Source: Hofstenia miamia (lineage: Eukaryota; Xenacoelomorpha; Acoela). Taken from it: DNA of 64,000 nucleotides. Below, piece after piece: positions 43,650 through 57,334 of the stretch. The first letter of the stretch is position 1. Every line of letters starts with the position of its first letter. The stretch is from NCBI GenBank assembly GCA_004352715.1, contig SCFE01000009.1, forward strand, positions 3,171,013 to 3,235,012. The letters are read 5' to 3'. The notes beneath the pieces were generated by a model. The model did no database searches. It saw nothing but the letters and a program-made list of their open reading frames with translations, and was not told the origin of the DNA. Made by a program: the position numbers and the translations under genes.

Positions 43650-46600
43650 TCGATCGCTTATATTACCCTTACATCTAATTTCAACAAAAAATTCACAATA
43701 CGGTTTTCAAGTGTAAATGAGTTACAGTAATAAACATACAGGACAATTATTTAAGGAGAAAGTCTGTTTCCCAATAGAGCAATACTATCCAGCATTAAAT
43801 GCATATCTAGTATAAAATTTAATCCAAGCAAATCCCCAAAGTAACTAAAATTTAATGCAAATCTTATATCAATCAAACAGCTTTCAATTGAGAATTTATC
43901 ATATTTTTTGATCAAACCCACCTTAAATGCACGTTTTTAAATTAGAACGATACCTAATCCGACCCTAATCAACTGCAGTGCAGAATTCGCAAGTGAATTA
44001 TTTAATGTTCGTCATCCTCACTTGATATATTGAATGCAGATATATAGTACGATTACTATATTAACATTAAACCGAAAAAATTGACCTTATAAATTGACAT
44101 TAAAAGGTGGAAAATTGAAAGTTAAAATTAACTTCAAACTCATCATTTTCTTCACTGAGCCAAGAATGCAGGGCTCTAGATTATCTTTAAGAAAATGTTT
44201 GTTTTGGCCAAATATGTTCAAGACTTTTCCACTTCCCCAGTTGAAGCTAAGCTTTTGCAAGAGTAAATAAACATAGATAGGGTGGCAATTTCTAAATTCA
44301 GATACATGTCATTTCATATACTTTGCATGTCAGTCTTGAACCTTATAATCAGAAAGTTTGTACAACGTTTTAACATACAGTTGAAAACGTGCTCATTACA
44401 ACACTGAGATAAAACGTGAGCTACAGTCGTATTTGAAAATCTTCTCAAAAGCCCTATCTAAGAATGCCTTGCAAGGAATTTTGGAATGCCACTAAGGAAT
44501 GTATGAAGGATCATAGTGAAAACAAAAGCATTGTGGAAGCACCAGACTAGTGCCAATGCCCCATCTCCCAGTTTTGTCAGGGAAAAGCTAGGCAAAGATA
44601 ATGTGTAATTGGAAATCAACATATGAAACTTTTAATCATGTCAAAAGGTAATCACTTTGCTTGTAATACACTAAGAACTGAAAACAACCATATATCCACA
44701 ATCTCTAATATTTGAGGTCTCTTTCATCTATTGTGGTAATTGTGCTCTGACTTATTTGAATAGCCAGAAAACAGATCTGACCTAGTTTATCAGAAAATCT
44801 ATTGCAAAATGTAAAACAAATGTTTCTATTGGGACCTAAACCAATTTTAAGGATCAATATCTAAAATTTGAATTTTTCAATAAATATTCCATAATATATA
44901 CATGTATTAGTATTGAGTCAGGGCAGGTTTATTAGATCAGATGTATCAGAATTAATCAGGTCAGGTTTGAGGAGCCGCGAATTAGGTGCAGGACAAAACA
45001 GAATCAAAATCAGGTTTGACAGCAACCACTTTGCTTGATAAATTCTATATCATTTTAGCATTATTAGAACATCTATTTAACTCAGTATGGTTTCGTACCA
45101 TTACTTTCCTTTACGGATTCTCTTCATTATATATTTTATATGATTATTGCCTGAAATAACAGCATATAATTATCCTACCTATGCAAAATGAATAGCAAAT
45201 GTTTTTTGATTTATGAATGGATTTCAGACACTTTTAACAATTTGTGAAGGTTTCTATTATAATTTTTCAAATGGTCATAGCTCACTAAAAATAAGGATAT
45301 CTAATATATGAAAACATCACTGGATAGGGAATTGTCCCCTTTTTGATTTTCATCCATAATTTACTATCTAGCACAACGACATCTGATTTTGCACACACTG
45401 TGCCTGGACGGGACCTGGGTAGTTTATTTACAAAAAACAAAATATTTGAGACTAGTTGTTGCTGCCGCTTTATTACCTGAATATTAGGTACGTAAAACAC
45501 TTGAAGGTTTCTGGGAAAATCGGATTTTTATTCATGTACTTTAATTCGAGGAATAATTTTTGACACTAATTTTTACCATAACATGGAAGTGCACAGACCA
45601 ATAGGTGTAGACAAAACGGCCTGTGGACTTAAAGTAACTATAGGCAGCTTATTGTTAATTGCAGTAATATTACAGTTGGTGCATCAAGACATCCTAAATT
45701 ATTTCAAGATGTTACTATGGTTGCAACATTGATTTTAATTTCAAAAAATTGTTTAAATAGAATAGGTTTGTTCTTTTGGAATATGTTGATGTCTAAAACT
45801 GATTTTGCAATGAAATATAGCGTAAAAAGAGGAAATATTATTTGAAAAGCTTGTGATATTGCTTTTAAAAAATCTTTTCTTTTATGGACATCAGGGTTAA
45901 ATAAGTTTAAATCAGCTCAGATTTGATGTTGAAGCTATATATATATATATATATATATATATNNNNNNNNNNNNNNNNNNNNNNNNNNNNNNNNNNNNNN
46001 NNNNNNNNNNNNNNNNNNNNNNNNNNNNNNNNNNNNNNNNNNNNNNNNNNNNNNNNNNNNNNNNNNNNNNNNNNNNNNNNNNNNNNNNNNNNNNNNNNNN
46101 NNNNNNNNNNNNNNNNNNNNNNNNNNNNNNNNNNNNNNNNNNNNNNNNNNNNNNNNNNNNNNNNNNNNNNNNNNNNNNNNNNNNNNNNNNNNNNNNNNNN
46201 NNNNNNNNNNNNNNNNNNNNNNNNTATATATATATATATATATATATATAAATTGACATTTCTATTCCATTCCATTTCCAAATAACGGAAATTGAATTTT
46301 AATTGAAATTTAACAATTAAAAAATTCAGACATCTTCAATCATCAAAAATGCTTTGCACACACCAAGTTGAAATAAAATAATGTTATTAAAACAATAACA
46401 AAATTTATTAATGTTACCAAAAATTATTTTGAATCTTACAAAATAACTTGACACTCCCCAGTGTTGGGCAAGTTATGTTCTTTTTAGAAAAAAAAATTAA
46501 AAATTAAATTGAAACTACTTGAAAAAAAACATCTGAAGAAAACATGGAAAAAATGTGTTTTACACACTGTTTTAAGCATGTTTTAAGCGCATCCTTTTCT

Positions 46601-49450
46601 TAGCATCCCTCTAAAACAAGGAGAGAATTTGTAAAAATTTTCAGGCTCAATGGCTTCAAACTCCTTAAATTCAGCGGGAAAGATGCTAAAAAATTTCTTT
46701 TATATAAGAACATGTAAAGAATTAAATGTCATTGACATTAAACAGCTTATTTTTTGTGATTCCTTGAAAATACATTTAAAAACTCCTAACTCACGAACTA
46801 ATATAGGTATGCAAAACCATGGTCCCATTAAGGCGTTTGAATACTCAATCCCAGTTTTTTTGGTGCCGCTACCTCTAATATTGTGCATGGTGCTCCTCAA
46901 TAGGTTTGGGAGTTCTACTCCGGTGTGTTGTTCTCATGTGTTCTAAATTTTAAAATTACTTGAACATTTATCAATAGATGTGCCCATGGCTCATGATTTC
47001 CACATTTGCTGAAGCACTTGAAGAAAATCACCTCCTTAAAATGTGAGAGAATGCATTTCTTGATGATAATGATAAGTCTTGTTTTTGCAAAAATTATGTT
47101 AGTTAGCGCATAAACTTTTGAAGAAATTTTCAGCGTTATTTGGTCTTTTCTACTTTTGCTGTAATAACTGAAAATTTCAGTTTGCGGCCAACAGCTTCTA
47201 CTTCGTTGAAAAGGAGTAATTGAAACGTGCATATTTATTGTAGACATTGATAAATGAAATTCTAGCAAATTATGGCTGTGATATCTCATTTGTGAATAAC
47301 TAACATAATAATCATGGATTTTTGTTTGAAAAATACATTAATTATAATAAAAATTCTGTTAGAATTTACAATGTGGATGACAATTTTAGGGATAGGTAAA
47401 ATCATAATAACACCACATGCAAGCATTTAAGTTTTCAAAAAAGGGTGGATACCCCTACGGGCCCCTAGTCCCAAGGTTTGACGCCACTTATAGGCTTAGG
47501 AAATTTTGTATTTGTGTCATTTAATCATAGCTGTTCTAAATACAAGAATTTGACAGAGCAGGGTCAATAAGACCACTGAAATATATTGGCAAAGCAATCA
47601 GTCCTGGCAAATAACAGCGATGCAAAATAATTGACTTTAATGCTTAGAAGAATTGGGCCTGAAATTTAGTGTGATATTAAGCAGTATTGGATCAGAAATT
47701 AACTGAAACAATTACAGAAAGCGGGTGTTTTTGCTCACGTTTTAGTCGTTTTATTAACAGGTTTTATAAAAAATGTTTACCAAAATTCTTGAAGAAAATT
47801 GAATTAATTCGCGAAATCATGGAAGATCACTTTTTTAGAGAACATTAAAGCTACAATTTATGACAGGCTACTTGAATTTAGATTTCTTGATGAATACATC
47901 ATTAAGAATTGCTCCAACACCATAAAGTTCAATCATTATATTTTTTTGAATGTAATATAATTCAATTAACAATGCAATTTATTGTTTCACAAATGGAATA
48001 ATGCAAAATATCATTGAGCTTATTATCTTTAATTGAATTTTTTTCTATTATATATGTTGGGCTACAGATATTAATTTAGTAAATTTTGCTCACATATTTT
48101 ACAATTAATTATTTACTGAGTTTGCCAAGTTTGACTTTTTTGGGTATTACTAGTATCCAAGCATAAAATACATTGCCTGGATTTTTTGGGTGGCAACTGA
48201 ATGAACTATCTAAAATAATTATTTTTGAAACAATTGAAACTGCAAAATGTATGTCAAAATATTAAGTAAATATTGTTCTTATAAAAAAACAATTAAGTGC
48301 AAATAAATTATTTATTAATTTTTTATTTAAATAAATTATTTGTGAATAATGTAGTAGTCGTTACATGGACATTTAAGTTTCACTACGTAGGCATCTTGTA
48401 TAACTAGGTGGTCAATTGATAACTTAGTTTAGCATAAAATAAGCCTGGAATAAGGTCTTTGATTGTGATGAGTTTCAAAAATATTTCTTACCATAGAATA
48501 TCGTAAGTGTTATGCTTTTACGAAGAATCGACGAGATGCTGTCTTTTGATGGCATAAATATAGTTTTGTAATTTCTTATGTCTAATATGAAGGGAATAAT
48601 AATCACTGTCATCCATTCTTATATATTATGCAATGATTATACTTGGTTGTCAGAGTTGATCGAGATTTAGTTTATTTCAATATCTGTTCATTCTTGATAT
48701 AAAAACATAATTTTTAAAGTCTTTAACAAATATTTCTTTTATAATTTTGGGTGGTAATTCATTAATTACCAAATTAAATTTCAACTATCTCTTCTGATTG
48801 CAATTTTTTGTTTTCTTTTACAGATACTGTTGAAACTCTAATGTAAAATTGCTATCAAATTTCCTTCACTTTTGCTCCTATTTTAATCAATCCTAAATGT
48901 AAGTAATGAGTATTTTATCAGAAGATTTTTGAATTAATGTGATTTTTGTACTATTTTCGATTTCATTCTCGATTTCATTAGCTTATTATCAGATTATTCC
49001 TAAGTATTTAATTTTGGTCTTTTTATTTAAAATTTATTTATTTTTTATTACTTGATACCACAAATTTAATCGTGGCAATATAAAATTCCAAATTGTTTTT
49101 AGGGTTATGATGTTGCACCTTGTTCTACATTAAATAAATGAAAATTGTTGATTGACCATCAGCAAAACTACAAAGTCCAAGATAAATGTTTCTGTGATAA
49201 TCCAATATCAATGTCTATCAATGGTTTTTTAGTATTTATATATATATATATATATATATATAAGTCCAAAAATTATCAGTGTATAGATTTATTCTATTAA
49301 AGCGTATTTCTTTCTAACTAAATCTTAATTTCTAATTCTAACGTAATCTCTGCATCAGATAGCTTTTCTGATTATGTTATAATTGTTTTTACAGCTTGTA
49401 TAATGAAAGGTCCGATTGATATTTATAATATTCTTGGAATATCTTTACCT
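43650..49450. other. Mostly AT-rich non-coding stretch
   Basis: No gene supported. It includes a (TA)n-flanked gap (45963-46224). A 28-codon ATG frame at about 44466-44552 reads MPCKEFWNATKECMKDHSEN and contains one CX9C motif. The minus frame at 45285-45500 has a protein-like core (RPGTVCAKSDVVVLDSKLW). Neither is enough to call. Confidence 0.45.
45940..46250. repeat. (TA)n microsatellite containing an N gap
   Basis: TA repeats run into N at 45963 and out again at 46224, so the gap (262 N) is itself probably TA repeat that could not be assembled. The gaps at 29202-29361 and 51314-51640 look the same. Confidence 0.85.
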
Positions 49451-50570
49451 AATATATTTAATGATGCCTTTTGTCTTTATTCGAAATAAATCCAAATGAC
49501 AATAATTTTCTTTCGATTTGGTATGAAAAACTATTTATCATAATTTCCAACATTGTTCCAATAAAACAAACCAGCGGACGTATTTTAACTAATTATTGGA
49601 CATCACATGCTGTTCACATTTACAACAAATTCAAGACAATTTACGAAACGTTTTTAACGAATTAATCTTCAGAATTAAAACTAAAATACTTCAAAACAAC
49701 AAACTATCTTTTAAATTATATTGAACTTGTGTAGAAAGCCTCAGAGACACTTCAGATATAAATTGAATTTTGCAAACTTATTCACTCTTTATCCTTAAAA
49801 TCCATTTCAAAACCAATGTGTCAAGATGAAGATTGTGCAAGTTCAGATTTTGAGATTTCTAACTTATTTAGTCGTTACTTCTCCTCTGTTTTTTCCCTAG
49901 TTGCCATGATTTCCTAAAATATTCTAATAATTCAAGTAATTTGAACATAATACTAACCAAAGAATATGTTACCCAAATTTTGTCTAAATTCAATTTGGAA
50001 CCATGTGGTCCAGACAATATCCACGTAATAGTTCTAAAAAAGCATGATTCATGTTTGGCTCCTCATGTAAACAGACTATTTAAACACATTTTATATATCT
50101 GTGAATATTGGAAAACTTCTTACATTTACCCTTCATACAAACGTGGACCAAAAATAAAATTAGGAAACAAGTATTAAACTTTTATTTGCTGAGTTTGATT
50201 TATTAGTAATTTAAATTTTTTTTAAATAAAAGTCTCTCTTAATAATATACAAATATTTCACTTTGGCAAACGCTTACAAAGTGTTATTGCTTCAAAGGGC
50301 AATATTGATTACTTTCAAAATCAGATTCGAAGTTTGAATTCCCACAATTTTTGCAAGTTGGAATTTTAGGTCGGTTACGGGCTTAACAACTGTACACGGA
50401 TCTCACCTCTACTAACTTTTGATTACATTGCATTTGGATTATCAGAAAAATGTATCTTTCTTAAGCTCTCGTTTAATCAAGTTGTTCTGCCACATCATGT
50501 ATTAAAAAGATCTTTAATAGTGCTTAAAATTTTCAAATTTGACAAACTATTTTCTGAAATGATAGTGTGA
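49440..50570 (+). pseudogene. LINE ORF2 remnant
   Basis: Plus-strand decayed non-LTR retrotransposon. 49471-49665 corresponds to the linker after the endonuclease (FIIISNIVPIKQTSGRILTNYWT, for VPxKxxxxxxxPPW). 49941-50177 is the region before the reverse transcriptase fingers (SKFNLEPCGPDNIHVIVLKK, then CEYWKTSYIYPSYKRGPKIK, for KxxGPDxIxxxVLK and WKxSxIxPxYKxG). Near 50370-50420, TTVHGSHLY stands where GVPQGSxLGP would be. Frames are broken between these parts and no YADD box is visible. Confidence 0.6.
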
Positions 50571-51830
50571 TAGATAAATCCTATTCAATCCAAAATGTTT
50601 ATAGCTCTACTAAACATTATTTATACATGTTCACGCTCGTCTGTATTATAAACGCGTCTATACGTGTTCATTAAGCTGATATAATTCTAGTGATATACAT
50701 TGTATCTCTAACACTAGCTACTTAATGTTACAACAGGCGGCCAATTTCATAAAGTTGCTAGAATTCATCTTTTAATTTCGTCAACATGATGTATATGTTC
50801 TTGTTAATAATATAGGCAATAGAAGAAATAATTTATAATATATTCAATTACACCCAAGTTATGCTAGTTAATTTTAACATTTAACTGCACCACATAACTT
50901 AGGTACTTCAAACCGAATGTGACCTTGATAATCCTAAAAGTTGGATATAAAATAGCAAATAATCTCTAAGCATTTATATAGAAATGTTGCTAAGAAGCAA
51001 TTGAAATATTTTATAATTCAATGAGATAGAAATTTTGTATTTTAGTCTGTAAAAATGTTCTTTTAAAAAAATCGGTTTTCATAATTTTGGGAGTGCTGGA
51101 ACCCCTATTGATTCCAACCATCCACAAATCTTAAGCACATTCATTGATGATCTCTCTACAAAATGTGATTATATATATATATATATATATATATTGTGGC
51201 ATCAGGTACTGTTACTGGTATCTGCCAGTTCACTGTTTTCGTGTTTACTAGTTTTCTAGTTATTTGTACATATTGTCAATATTTACTGTATATAATAGAC
51301 CAACTCAGTTATANNNNNNNNNNNNNNNNNNNNNNNNNNNNNNNNNNNNNNNNNNNNNNNNNNNNNNNNNNNNNNNNNNNNNNNNNNNNNNNNNNNNNNN
51401 NNNNNNNNNNNNNNNNNNNNNNNNNNNNNNNNNNNNNNNNNNNNNNNNNNNNNNNNNNNNNNNNNNNNNNNNNNNNNNNNNNNNNNNNNNNNNNNNNNNN
51501 NNNNNNNNNNNNNNNNNNNNNNNNNNNNNNNNNNNNNNNNNNNNNNNNNNNNNNNNNNNNNNNNNNNNNNNNNNNNNNNNNNNNNNNNNNNNNNNNNNNN
51601 NNNNNNNNNNNNNNNNNNNNNNNNNNNNNNNNNNNNNNNNATATATATATAATAAACTTGTTGAGCAAATCTTATTCACAAAAATGTTTTAACTATAGAT
51701 TCAAAATACCTAATAATAAAATATCGAAGCACTATTTACTTAAGTTACTTCATTTTACACATTTGGTAATATATAATGCCCTTGACGACATTTAGCAGCT
51801 ATGAGAAAAATCAAATGACTTTCACTTCAC
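50570..51830. other. AT-rich stretch with (TA)n and gap
   Basis: A (TA)n run at about 51170-51194 and an N gap at 51314-51640. Open frames here consist mainly of N and are not real. Confidence 0.6.
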
Positions 51831-52250
51831 TGTCTTTATTCCAGAATAGGCTGATGTTATGGCGCCTTTTACTACAACAACATGAAGAATATATTGCATG
51901 TTCATTGCAATTGCAGTTTCATCTGTGAATATGACTCCCTGTCATTTCCTGATAATCCAATGTTTATTGTGCTGAGCCCATTGTAGACTACCTTTCATAC
52001 TTTTAGTAAGCAACAGGTGAGGCATGTGTGTAGATGCCATTCTTGCGGAAAACACGTTTGACTGTTTCATTGCCGTTTACATAAGCACAAATGCTTGATT
52101 GAAAGCGCATTTCACGAGACGTAAGATGAGGATTGAACTTTGCTACTTGACATAGTTTACAACATGATGTGCTGCTCCAACATTAAGAGCGCCTCTGATG
52201 ACCAAGGTTGGTATGTATCATGCATTCAATTTGAGTTTTTTTTATGTCCT
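51830..52250 (-). pseudogene. Tc1/mariner-superfamily transposase fragment
   Basis: On the minus strand one frame reads VAKFNPHLTSREMRFQ, then SSICAYVNGNETVKRVFRKN, LLLTKSMKGSLQWAQHNKHW and GVIFTDETAIAMNMQY. This is the part of a Tc1-like transposase from the second helix-turn-helix to the first catalytic Asp (VIFTDE). A stop (RK*Q) interrupts it just before that motif, and the C-terminal half with the other two acidic residues is absent. It is a different family from the element at 1-1099. Confidence 0.7.
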
Positions 52251-52295
52251 TGATGATGGTTGTATATAATCAGCTTAATGTCTATTAGTGAAGGC

Positions 52296-52329
<34 letters not shown>

Positions 52330-53340
52330 CCTTAGAAGCCTTGTTTACTTATATAAATGTATACATTTAGTTGTGAATTTTTTATGAAAAATTATTAAAT
52401 TAAAATATGAGTTTACAATTATTGTTTTGGTTAATCATGAAATTAATTAATTGCTGAACTACTAGTAGGATAATGGAAACCGAATTTCATGTCATGAGAA
52501 AGATCGACTAATGAGATGAAGGGACGTAATCGACATAAATATTTTTCTTAATAGAATGATAATTTCAATTCCTAGATGGCATTACACTAAGTAAAATATA
52601 ATATTAAATATCTTAGGTTAGAATGGCCAACATGATAGTTTGAGAAGGTCAAATAGACATATAATTCACTAATATCTTCAGTACTTACTTCTCTTAAAAC
52701 ATCATATATATTTCCAAAATTACGAAGTAAAAATAGCTAAAATGATCTTTGTTGTACAAATATCAATGTAAGATTTTTTCCTAAATTCTGTATCTAGATG
52801 AAGCAAAGTGATATCTTTGTATAATATTGCATGAACACTGTACTGACCATATATTTTATCAAAATTTAAAATAAAAAACTTAGTAATCGTTTTACAAAAC
52901 CCTTTCACAGAAATTATTAAAACGCACATCATTAAAACACCGAATAAGTAAAATTTTAGCAAAAGCTGCATTAACTTTGTTAAAAACCTAAAGTTTATAT
53001 TTCTACAGTGAATATTAATTTAATAGTATGTGCTTAATATAGGGTTTATAAACCTCTCACATTTTCAACAATTTTTCTATAATTAGTGGGTAATGAAATA
53101 CAAAAACTTCTATTTTGAATATCCAATTCATTAGCAATTTTTAATTTATCTACCAGTATTATTTTTAGTAAAACAGTATTCCGAAAAAATACAAGGACGC
53201 TATTATCAAATTTATGGAATGTAAAATGCATGGAGAAGGGAAAGTGAGCCAAATGAGGCTTATTTGAGGGGAAAAATTTGCATGATAAGACGTACGCTTT
53301 ATGTTCTGGTCCTGTCGGAAAAAGCTATTACCTTTGCTAA
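52330..53340. other. AT-rich non-coding stretch
   Basis: No gene supported; it may be the upstream intron of the exons at 53342-53569. Confidence 0.4.
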
Positions 53341-53341
53341 G

Positions 53342-53466
53342 CAAGATCGCTCGAAGAATATTTGGTTAAAGCTACCAACACCTTTGCAGGGGGGCCGCAA
53401 TCCAACGTAGTGAGAATGGTGACTGACCAATTGGAAAAACTTTTAGCTGACAACACAACTGAACAG
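53342..53466 (+). CDS. Penultimate coding exon of an unrecognised gene
   Basis: I do not recognise the protein. The 125-base exon has an acceptor (ACCTTTGCTAAG, AG 53340-53341) and donor (GAACAG|GTGTTT). In phase it reads RSLEEYLVKATNTFAGGPQS followed by NVVRMVTDQLEKLLADNTTEQ. The composition is helical and charged, with alternating hydrophobics in VVRMVTDQLEKLL. It is much more GC-rich than its flanks. It joins in frame to a short last exon after a 73-base intron. Exons upstream are needed, since the first codon is split (one base before the acceptor), and I could not identify them. Confidence 0.6.
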
Positions 53467-53539
53467 GTGTTTCTTAAGCATAATCTCATTTTTTAAATTT
53501 TCAATAAAGTTTTTACAGACCCTCTTTTTTTTGTTTCAG

Positions 53540-53569
53540 CAAACTTCTGCGAAATACCGTATACCATAA
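53540..53569 (+). CDS. Last coding exon of the same unrecognised gene
   Basis: A very strong acceptor (CTCTTTTTTTTGTTTCAG) ends at 53539. The exon continues the previous one in phase 0 as QTSAKYRIP and stops at TAA (53567-53569). The 73-base intron, GT at one end and CAG at the other, and the poly(A) signal downstream make these two exons a coherent gene end. Confidence 0.58.
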   Translation, partial: QTSAKYRIP

Positions 53570-53761
53570 CTTTATCGGTGGAATTCAGTTTATACCGTAC
53601 TGTCTGTAGGAATCGCATACCACTGAAACATAATAACGGCGATAAGATTATTTACAATAACTGCTTACGGAATTAAATCTAAAATGTATAATTACATTCA
53701 TAAATAGTTTATGTACATACTTTGTTAGACATTTGAATTGTCTTATGCTCAAATACGCATC

Positions 53762-53767
53762 AATAAA
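53762..53767 (+). terminator. Poly(A) signal AATAAA of the 53.3-kb gene
   Basis: AATAAA about 190 bases after the stop codon at 53569, with no earlier hexamer in the 3' UTR. Confidence 0.5.
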
Positions 53768-56269
53768 GCAATTTTACTTAACACAATTTATTATAGCTAG
53801 AAATGAAAAAAAACACATTCTTTAAAAAACAATTCGTCGATTGATACAAGGGCTTGAAAGGAGACAGGGCTCACTTAAAATTATATCTTAGCTTTATCCT
53901 TAAAAATTCTATTTTCCTAGCATGTTCATAAAAGATGAGATTTTTATTGCATGTTGACTTCAGTATTTATTGTTATTTTTACCAATGTCACAGCTTCCAT
54001 TAAAATAACTTCTGAAGAAATCAAATATTGGCCCTGCCTTCCCTAAATTTTAATGACCTCTTAATTTTCTAATTCTAGAGTGGTGCTTTTAATAACCAGC
54101 ATTTGCTATTATTCCACCAATTAAACTATAGAATTCTAATTTAAAACTTTAGCTGCCTTAAACTGTTAAACATTTTTTCGAATTTTATTCATAATTCTTA
54201 TAAAGATTTTCTTTTTTACATTTATGTGCATTACTGTTCCTAGTATCAATTTCAATATATTTATTACACCATCAAACTGAAAATCATGTATGCTATGTTT
54301 CACATTACTTAAATATTGGTAAACACAAATTGAATAAATCCCCCAAAAAATGGAATGTATTAAAAATTCTGACAAACTTTGGATTTTAAATAGAAGAAAT
54401 TATCTGGATGTTGAAACTTAAGATGCTGTGTCATAAACTTCCTAAATATCGTATTGACTAATTACATTATTCTCTAGTTATGACTTGAAAAAGACCAAAT
54501 CCAAAAATTTAGCAACAGCAGTAGATGAAATATCTCCACCTAGATTCCTTAATCCAATAAAATTTTCCATGTGGTAAAATAAAATTCCATATATTGAATG
54601 AGATTATGTTACCACAGACATTGGTCTAGTAAATATTTAGTCGGCCATTTCCAGACGAAATTGAAGCACTCAAACACCAATTTCAAATACTCATCTAAAA
54701 ATATGTAGCTACTCTAAAGCTTTGGTAAAAAATAAACAATTTCAAATCGTAATTCTATTAGTATTAAGATAACCATTAATGTATAAACACTCAAAATATT
54801 TTAAGACCACATTTGAAAACCCATTATTTAACATGCTGTTCTTGATAATTATAACTTCAAATATATTCCTTGATTGCACATTGGTAAATATCGATGTACG
54901 AATTTTTCACAAATCCAATTACATAAATAAAGTTTATAATGAAATTAGTAATTTTATGTAATTTGTAATAGTTATTGTAATATTTTTTGAATGAAATAAA
55001 ACAAAATTTTGAATATACAGCGCAAATTTAGTTGCTTTGTTGAAAATTGATATAGAACACATATTTAAAGAAAATCAATTTAATGGGTCCCTATGCAGGA
55101 GCATGATACAATGTTAGTTGTACAATCAAAAACTTTATTTGATTGTTTAATTCAAAGGATTTGTAAATATACAAAAAAAGTTTTAATTTTTGCAAAAGGA
55201 ATTTAAGTATTTTTTGTAATACTTTTGAATGGTATTTTGTGTAAATGTCAATGTGAGGAATGTCACACTTTACCAACAACACCAAAAAATAGGAGGCTTT
55301 AGAGTGGAATATAAAGCAAAAGTACGAAAATAAAATGTCGAGGTGTAAGTTAAATCAGTTGAAACGCTGCAGATCTTTAAAATGTATGATTTCATTCATC
55401 AAAGATGTCACAGCTGCAGGAATTAACAGTTCACTTAGTGTAAAGATGGGCATAGTAATCAGTAGCTCTAAGAAAAAAACTGTATGTGAGTAATAATTTC
55501 TTAAGTACTATATGATAACTATGACACAATAATAAAATCTAAAGTTTTAATTATAGATTACGTGCATATTACCAAAGAAATGTATCTAATAGTTAACATA
55601 AATTTTAAAAGAAGTCTCTGTTTCTAATCATAACGTCTCATGTACCCTAAATTTTATAATTTAGCACTTAAATATGACTAATGCTGTCAAATATATTCAT
55701 AACTAGCAATATATTATACAATATAGTTGACTAAAATTCTGAATTTATTTTATTGTACAAAATTTGTGAAATGTATGCACACGTTAATAATACCTTCAAC
55801 AACACGTATAATTAGTTAAAAATCTTTTCCATTTTAGTGCAATCAAACAATTATTCTAAAATAATATAAGTTTTTCCTTATTTGGCGCAAGATATTTGTT
55901 GAATTATTGAATGTTCATTTCTGATTTTCATATTTTTTCTTTATTATCTACTTCCCAAATTAATTCCAAATAAAAGCATTATACAATAATCACTGCATTG
56001 AGTTTGAAGTTAAATAAGCAAAAGCCATTGTTAGCTTCTTGCAGCATGAAAATGGTCTATTATTGTTATTTTCTCTTTGCATTCAAAAATTTTTAATTAG
56101 GTATTGACTATATTTATATTTGTGCATCTCATTGAAGAGACACCAAATTTAGTGCATTACCAAATTTCACATAGATGATTAATGGAACATTTAACAATTA
56201 TAGATGATATTTCAGTCATCTGCATATTATTTAACGATTTTTATATTTTGATCATCATAAGTTATATGC

Positions 56270-56720
56270 AAGGGTGTAGTTGAGAGGCCTCGAGAAGCTC
56301 AGCCTCCATTTTTATTCGATTTGAAACCCAGACCTTTTATTAAATTTGTATTAACATTTTATAGTGTTGGATCTTATTAGTTGATATGTAAACATACAGA
56401 ACTATGTATATAATTTCATAATTTTTTGCACAAAATTTGTGAATGATTTTCATATGTGACAACGAATGACAACGATTAATATAATTTTTAATATTTAACT
56501 TTTAAATTAATCCAAACGTATACACTAATATTTATTGAAAAATACACGCAAATATACGATAATATTTTCTTAACAATGTAACCACAGGGGTGTACTCGAG
56601 GGGTTGCTCATTGGGCTGAGCCCATTTTCTTAAATTCGATTGTGGAACCAGCCCTCTTGTTAAAAATTATATTACGATGTGGGGTGTTCGATTTCATTTG
56701 TTGAGAAACTAAATTTGGGC
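56270..56720. repeat. Two diverged copies of one dispersed repeat
   Basis: About 56272-56395 and 56586-56712 share an ordered set of blocks: GGGTGTA, CGAG, a GCT..GCC section, ATTCGATT, GTGG/TTGG, then TTGTTGA/TTAGTTGA. They are about 310 bp apart in direct orientation and clearly diverged. The family is not recognised. Confidence 0.45.
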
Positions 56721-57249
56721 AAAATATAAAGCAAAAGTCCTTCTCTCAAATTTAGAGCCCCCTTTTGTTAAATATTTAGGAGCACAGCACTGTGCAACCA
56801 ACAGAACCAAGAAATAGGTTACACGGAACTGAATCTGATTAATAATTAAACACAAATTTCATTGTTAATATAAATTGAAGATTTATCGATTAATGAATAC
56901 TTCAATTCCGCAGCCCTAATAACAAAGGATTGCAATTGAATTACAATTACATGTACATTACATGGGTCTGGTTAGTTTTACCCAACTCTACCATACACAT
57001 GCATAATTCAGGAAAATGAAATTTTTCAAAAATGTAGACTGTGTTTATTAGTGCACACCTGGTTGTATCCACATTAAATATGTGTTTTGACAAAACTTTA
57101 CCACGCCATTGAATTGCTGAAGTTCATCGTATCAACATTATCACACATATACAGAACGTTTAGTTTAGTGATATTTAAATATTAAAAGGTGCTTGCTTTA
57201 GACCCACTTCCCCCGAAACTTGATTTGGCTTTAAAATGGCTTAACCCCC

Positions 57250-57334
57250 AACCCCCCCCCCNNNNNNNNNNNNNNNNNNNNNNNNNNNNNNNNNNNNNNN
57301 NNNNNNNNNNNNNNNNNNNNNNNCCCCCCCCCCC
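57250..57334. repeat. Poly(C) tract with N gap
   Basis: Runs of 10 or more C bound a 62-base N gap (57262-57323). The gap is probably a homopolymer or C-rich minisatellite that failed to assemble. Confidence 0.85.

Noticed and set aside
45285-45500. Minus-strand frame with RPGTVCAKSDVVVLDSKLW
   Set aside because: The core looks protein-like, but there is no ATG start, the donor/acceptor signals are weak, and I could not place it in any family.
46650-46946. 98-codon plus frame
   Set aside because: Mixed composition without a domain and overlapped by open minus frames; no splice or poly(A) context.
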